64,000 bases of DNA from Streptomyces fradiae (lineage in GTDB: Bacteria > Actinomycetota > Actinomycetes > Streptomycetales > Streptomycetaceae): NCBI RefSeq assembly GCF_041270065.1, contig NZ_CP065958.1:6572001-6636000 (forward strand). Reading direction: 5' to 3'. Shown piece after piece: positions 61,366-64,000 of this stretch; positions within the stretch are counted from its first letter, which is position 1; each line of letters starts with the position of its first letter. A program made the position numbers and the translations under genes. Below the pieces are notes generated by a model. The model saw only the letters and a list, made by a program, of their open reading frames with translations, was not told the DNA's origin and searched no databases.

Positions 61366-63259
61366 CCGCACCTACAGAGGCCTGCCGGTGATCGGCGGAG
61401 ACCTGGTGGTGCACCTCGCCGAGGACGGCACGATCACCGGCTCGGACCTGGCCCACCAGGGCGCGATCCGGATCGCCGGCACCACCCCGAAACTGACGGC
61501 CGCCGACGCCTCGGCCAAGGCCGTGAAGCACGCCAAGCACGTGAAGAAGGCGAAGGCCGGCAGCAAGGACAGCACCCTGGTGGTGTACGCGGTCGGCAAG
61601 ATCCCCGTCCTCGCCTACCGTTCGACCGTCACCGGTGAGGGCGACACCGGTCCGACCTCGCGGGAAGCGGTGATCGTCGACGCGACCAGCGGCGCGGCGC
61701 TGGACCAGTACGAACTGCACCAGAGCGTCACGGGCACCGGCAACGGCGTCACCGTCGGCCAGGTCTCCATCGAGACCACCCAGACCAGCAGCGGCTACAC
61801 CCTCACCGACCCCGCGCACGGCGGCACGATCATCTACGACTCGTACAACAGCCCGCAGTCGAACCCGAAGCAGAACGCCCGGGCCTTCTCCAAGACCACC
61901 AACTCCTGGGGCAACGGCACCACGTCCAGCCGCGAGAGCGCCGCCGTGGACGCCTCCTACGGCCTGGCCAAGACCTGGGACTACTACAAGGACTCCTTCA
62001 ACCGCTCCGGCATCCGCAACGACGGCCGCGGCGCCCCGGCGTACGTGCACATGGACACCAACGTGCTGAACGCCTTCTACGACGACAACTGCTTCTGCAT
62101 GTTCTTCGGCGACGGCTCCTCCCAGAACGGCAACACCCCGGTCACCGCGCTGGACGTGGCCGGGCACGAGATGAGCCACGGCGTCACCTCCGCCACCGCC
62201 AACCTCACCTACTCCGGCGAGTCCGGCGGCCTCAACGAGGCCACCAGCGACATCTTCGGCACCATGGTCGAGTTCTACGCCAACAACGCCGGCGACCCGG
62301 GCGACTACTACATCGGCGAGAAGCTCAACATGTCGGGCGGTTACATGCGCCGCATGGACAACCCGGCCGCCGACGGCAACTCGCTGTCCTGCTGGACCTC
62401 CAGCGCCGGCTCGGCGGACGTCCACTACTCCTCCGGCATCGGCAACCACTTCTTCTACCTGGCCGCCGAGGGCACCGGCACGAAGACCATCGGCGGACGC
62501 TCGCACACCGGCACCACCTGCAACAACGACACCTTCGCGGGCATCGGCAAGGACAAGGCCGCAGCCGTCTGGTACCGGGCGCTGACCACCTACATGACCT
62601 CCACCACCAACTACGCCGGCGCCCGCACCGCCACCCTGCAGGCCGCCGCCGACCTGTACGGCACCAACTCCCAGGAGCGGTACCTCGTCTCCAAGGCCTG
62701 GGCGGCCGTCAGCGTCGGCACCGCCCTGCCCGACCCCGGCACCGGCACCCCCACCCCCTCGCCGTCCACCCCCACCCCCTCGCCGACGGACCCCACCCCC
62801 TCGCCGACCACGCCCCCCAGCGGCAACGCGCTGACCAACGGCAGCTTCGAACAGGGCACCAGCGGCTGGACCCAGAGCGACAACATCATCACCAACTCGT
62901 CCCTGCAGGCCGCACGTGACGGGTCCTGGTACGCCTGGATGATGGGCTACGGCGCCGACGCCATCGAGTCCCTGTCCCAGTCGAACATCGCGGTGCCCTC
63001 CACCGGCACCCCGAAGCTCACCTTCTGGCTGAAGGTCTCCACCCAGGAGTCCGGCTCCACCGCCTACGACACCCTCGGCGTCAAGGTCGACGGCACCACC
63101 CTGGCCACCTACTCCAACGCCGACGCGAGCTCCGGATACGTCCAGAAGACCGTCGACCTGTCCGCCTACAAGGGCCGGACGGTGAAGCTGGAGTTCGCCG
63201 GCACCGAAGACACCTACCTGTCCACCATCTTCCTGGTCGACCAGATCGCCATCGGCTGA
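61067..63259 (+). CDS. Secreted M4-family (thermolysin-like) metalloprotease with C-terminal beta-sandwich
   Basis: The 730-residue preproprotein has a Sec signal (about 1-30, AALALGSVTMVATQSTAA) and an FTP/PepSY propeptide (about 45-210). The M4 catalytic domain (about 230-560) has zinc motif HEMSH and downstream GGLNEATSDIFG supplying the third ligand, plus a GSADVHYSSGIGNHFFY active-site His region. A Pro-Thr-Ser linker leads to a C-terminal carbohydrate/propeptide-like beta-sandwich (about 595-730). It is an extracellular protease of the Streptomyces type. GGAAGG lies six bases before ATG 61067. Confidence 0.93.
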   Translation: MNRKNALAAGVAAALALGSVTMVATQSTAAPQPTAAAGTSAARPGAGFQAMTADARDEAIRTADRNAAATARELGLGPDERLRAKDVLIDADGTRHVRYDRTYRGLPVIGGDLVVHLAEDGTITGSDLAHQGAIRIAGTTPKLTAADASAKAVKHAKHVKKAKAGSKDSTLVVYAVGKIPVLAYRSTVTGEGDTGPTSREAVIVDATSGAALDQYELHQSVTGTGNGVTVGQVSIETTQTSSGYTLTDPAHGGTIIYDSYNSPQSNPKQNARAFSKTTNSWGNGTTSSRESAAVDASYGLAKTWDYYKDSFNRSGIRNDGRGAPAYVHMDTNVLNAFYDDNCFCMFFGDGSSQNGNTPVTALDVAGHEMSHGVTSATANLTYSGESGGLNEATSDIFGTMVEFYANNAGDPGDYYIGEKLNMSGGYMRRMDNPAADGNSLSCWTSSAGSADVHYSSGIGNHFFYLAAEGTGTKTIGGRSHTGTTCNNDTFAGIGKDKAAAVWYRALTTYMTSTTNYAGARTATLQAAADLYGTNSQERYLVSKAWAAVSVGTALPDPGTGTPTPSPSTPTPSPTDPTPSPTTPPSGNALTNGSFEQGTSGWTQSDNIITNSSLQAARDGSWYAWMMGYGADAIESLSQSNIAVPSTGTPKLTFWLKVSTQESGSTAYDTLGVKVDGTTLATYSNADASSGYVQKTVDLSAYKGRTVKLEFAGTEDTYLSTIFLVDQIAIG

Positions 63260-63281
63260 CCGGTCCAGCTCCCCATCAGCA

Positions 63282-63325
63282 CTCCTGCGGCCGGACGCCC
63301 TGCTCGGGCGCTCCGGCCGCAGGAG
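63282..63325 (+). terminator. Hairpin downstream of the M4 protease gene
   Basis: Arms CTCCTGCGGCCGG (63282-63294) and CCGGCCGCAGGAG (63313-63325) enclose a second small stem CGCCC/GGGCG. The hairpin is 22 bases after the stop codon. Confidence 0.78.
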
Positions 63326-63569
63326 CCACCGCATGCGTGCGGACCTGTCGAAGAAGAGGTGGCGCGCCTTGCACCGGTCGATCTCCTTGGCGAGGCTACA
63401 GCGGAGCCGACGGCCGCGAGCGTGAGAGGGCCAGCCGGGACGGCCCGATCTCCGCTCCACGGCTTTCGCGATGTGTTCAACCACTAGACACCTCTGAGTC
63501 GTGGACATGTCATACGTGACCGCCAGTGTCTTCCCTACCAGGGCAAAACCCCTCATACAAGGAAGAAAC
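63326..63569. other. Intergenic region before the phytase-like gene
   Basis: No gene is recognised here. On the minus strand the stretch 63340-63480 reads as an Arg-rich sequence that could be a remnant, but it matches no family I know. The segment at 63500-63560 is less G+C-rich and includes the ribosome site AAGGAAG for the next gene. Confidence 0.45.
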
Positions 63570-64000
63570 ATGACGATACGTCTGGCCGTTCGTGCCTCCA
63601 CGCTCGCTCTCTGCACGACACTGGCGACCTCCTTCGCCCCCCCGGCCCAGGCCTCCGGGATCGACAGCGTCCAGCCGAAGGCCGAGACCACGCCGCTGTT
63701 CGACGACGAGGCCGGCGGCAACGCCAACGCGGACGACCCCGCCATCTGGCGCAACGCCACCGACCCGGGCCGCAGCCTGGTGATCGCCACCGCCAAGCAG
63801 GGAGGCCTGCGGGTCTATGACCTGGACGCGCGCCAGGTCCAGTCCCTCCCCGCCCCCGCCGGCCCGAGCGCCGACGACAAGCCCGGCCGCTTCAACAACG
63901 TCGACCTGGTCCATGGCCTGCGCCTGGGCGGCACGCGCGCAGACGTCGCGGTGGTCAGCGACCGCGGCAACGACCGGCTGCGGATCTACCGCATCGACCG
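63570..64000 (+). CDS. Secreted beta-propeller phytase-like protein, N-terminal part
   Basis: The first 143 residues are visible and the gene runs off the window. A signal peptide (about 1-29, LALCTTLATSFAPPAQA) precedes ETTPLFDDEAGGNANADDPAIWRN, TAKQGGLRVYDLDARQV, FNNVDLVHGL and VVSDRGNDRLRIYRID. This order (DDPAIW, then NNVD, then DRGNDRLRIY) is the beta-propeller phytase pattern, with acidic residues that bind calcium and phytate. ATG 63570 follows AAGGAAG. Confidence 0.85.
   Translation, partial: MTIRLAVRASTLALCTTLATSFAPPAQASGIDSVQPKAETTPLFDDEAGGNANADDPAIWRNATDPGRSLVIATAKQGGLRVYDLDARQVQSLPAPAGPSADDKPGRFNNVDLVHGLRLGGTRADVAVVSDRGNDRLRIYRID

Noticed and set aside
60920..63796. A 958-codon minus-strand open frame opposite the M4 protease
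   Set aside because: The plus strand has a full signal peptide, propeptide and HEMSH protease. The opposite frame is Gly/Val-rich low complexity.

Overview
The window is very G+C-rich DNA with third-position G/C bias, many GTG starts and tightly overlapping genes. It also carries SpoIIE-type phosphatase/anti-sigma, LuxR/LAL, TerD and LCP genes. This fits an actinomycete, most likely Streptomyces. No tRNA, rRNA, CRISPR array or phage module was recognised.

Region A (1 to about 13.1 kb) is the edge of a polyketide or hybrid biosynthetic cluster whose megasynthases must lie left of the window. An FkbH-type set (3-hydroxyacyl-CoA dehydrogenase, carrier protein, acyl-CoA dehydrogenase, FkbH, and an O-methyltransferase at 11.6 kb) is the known toolkit for methoxymalonyl-ACP-type extender units. 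With it sit two divergent KASIII-like enzymes, a free-standing adenylating enzyme, an MFS exporter, a luciferase-like monooxygenase, an FMN reductase, a type II thioesterase and a divergent LuxR regulator. The cluster ends at a perfect 17-bp hairpin near 13.12 kb.

Region B (13.2 to 41.0 kb) looks like ordinary chromosome. It holds a LacI regulator with a divergent secreted ricin-lectin protein, a PAS-GAF-SpoIIE-ATPase phosphatase, the mutA-mutB-meaB operon, terD, an LCP protein, a VOC protein and a GH1 beta-glucosidase with a TetR regulator. Further right are a DTA-like PLP enzyme plus sugar-lactone oxidase pair, LysR, flavin and stress proteins, an FHA-flavoprotein fusion, pdxH and modA. It stops at a corA gene of which only the 3' end survives.

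Region C (41.0 to 60.9 kb) is an island. Its left edge has truncated corA, a 1.05-kb IS5-like element and a decayed copy of the start of an M4 protease gene. Its core (43.8 to 55.9 kb) is one co-directional run: luciferase-like monooxygenase, MFS exporter, ATP-grasp ligase, ATP-grasp ligase, flavin reductase, ATP-grasp ligase, SbnA-like and SbnB-like enzymes, two SerA-like dehydrogenases and a haem-oxygenase-like diiron enzyme between those two. I infer an NRPS-free pathway that makes 2,3-diaminopropionate, joins it by ATP-grasp chemistry and modifies it oxidatively. This is the most interesting part of the window. Its right edge has an MFS pseudogene split by a decayed ISL3 element, then a LAL regulator.

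Region D (60.9 to 64.0 kb) has an intact secreted M4 metalloprotease, whose promoter and 5' end resemble the decayed copy at 42.4 kb in the same orientation. The window ends inside a secreted phytase-like gene.
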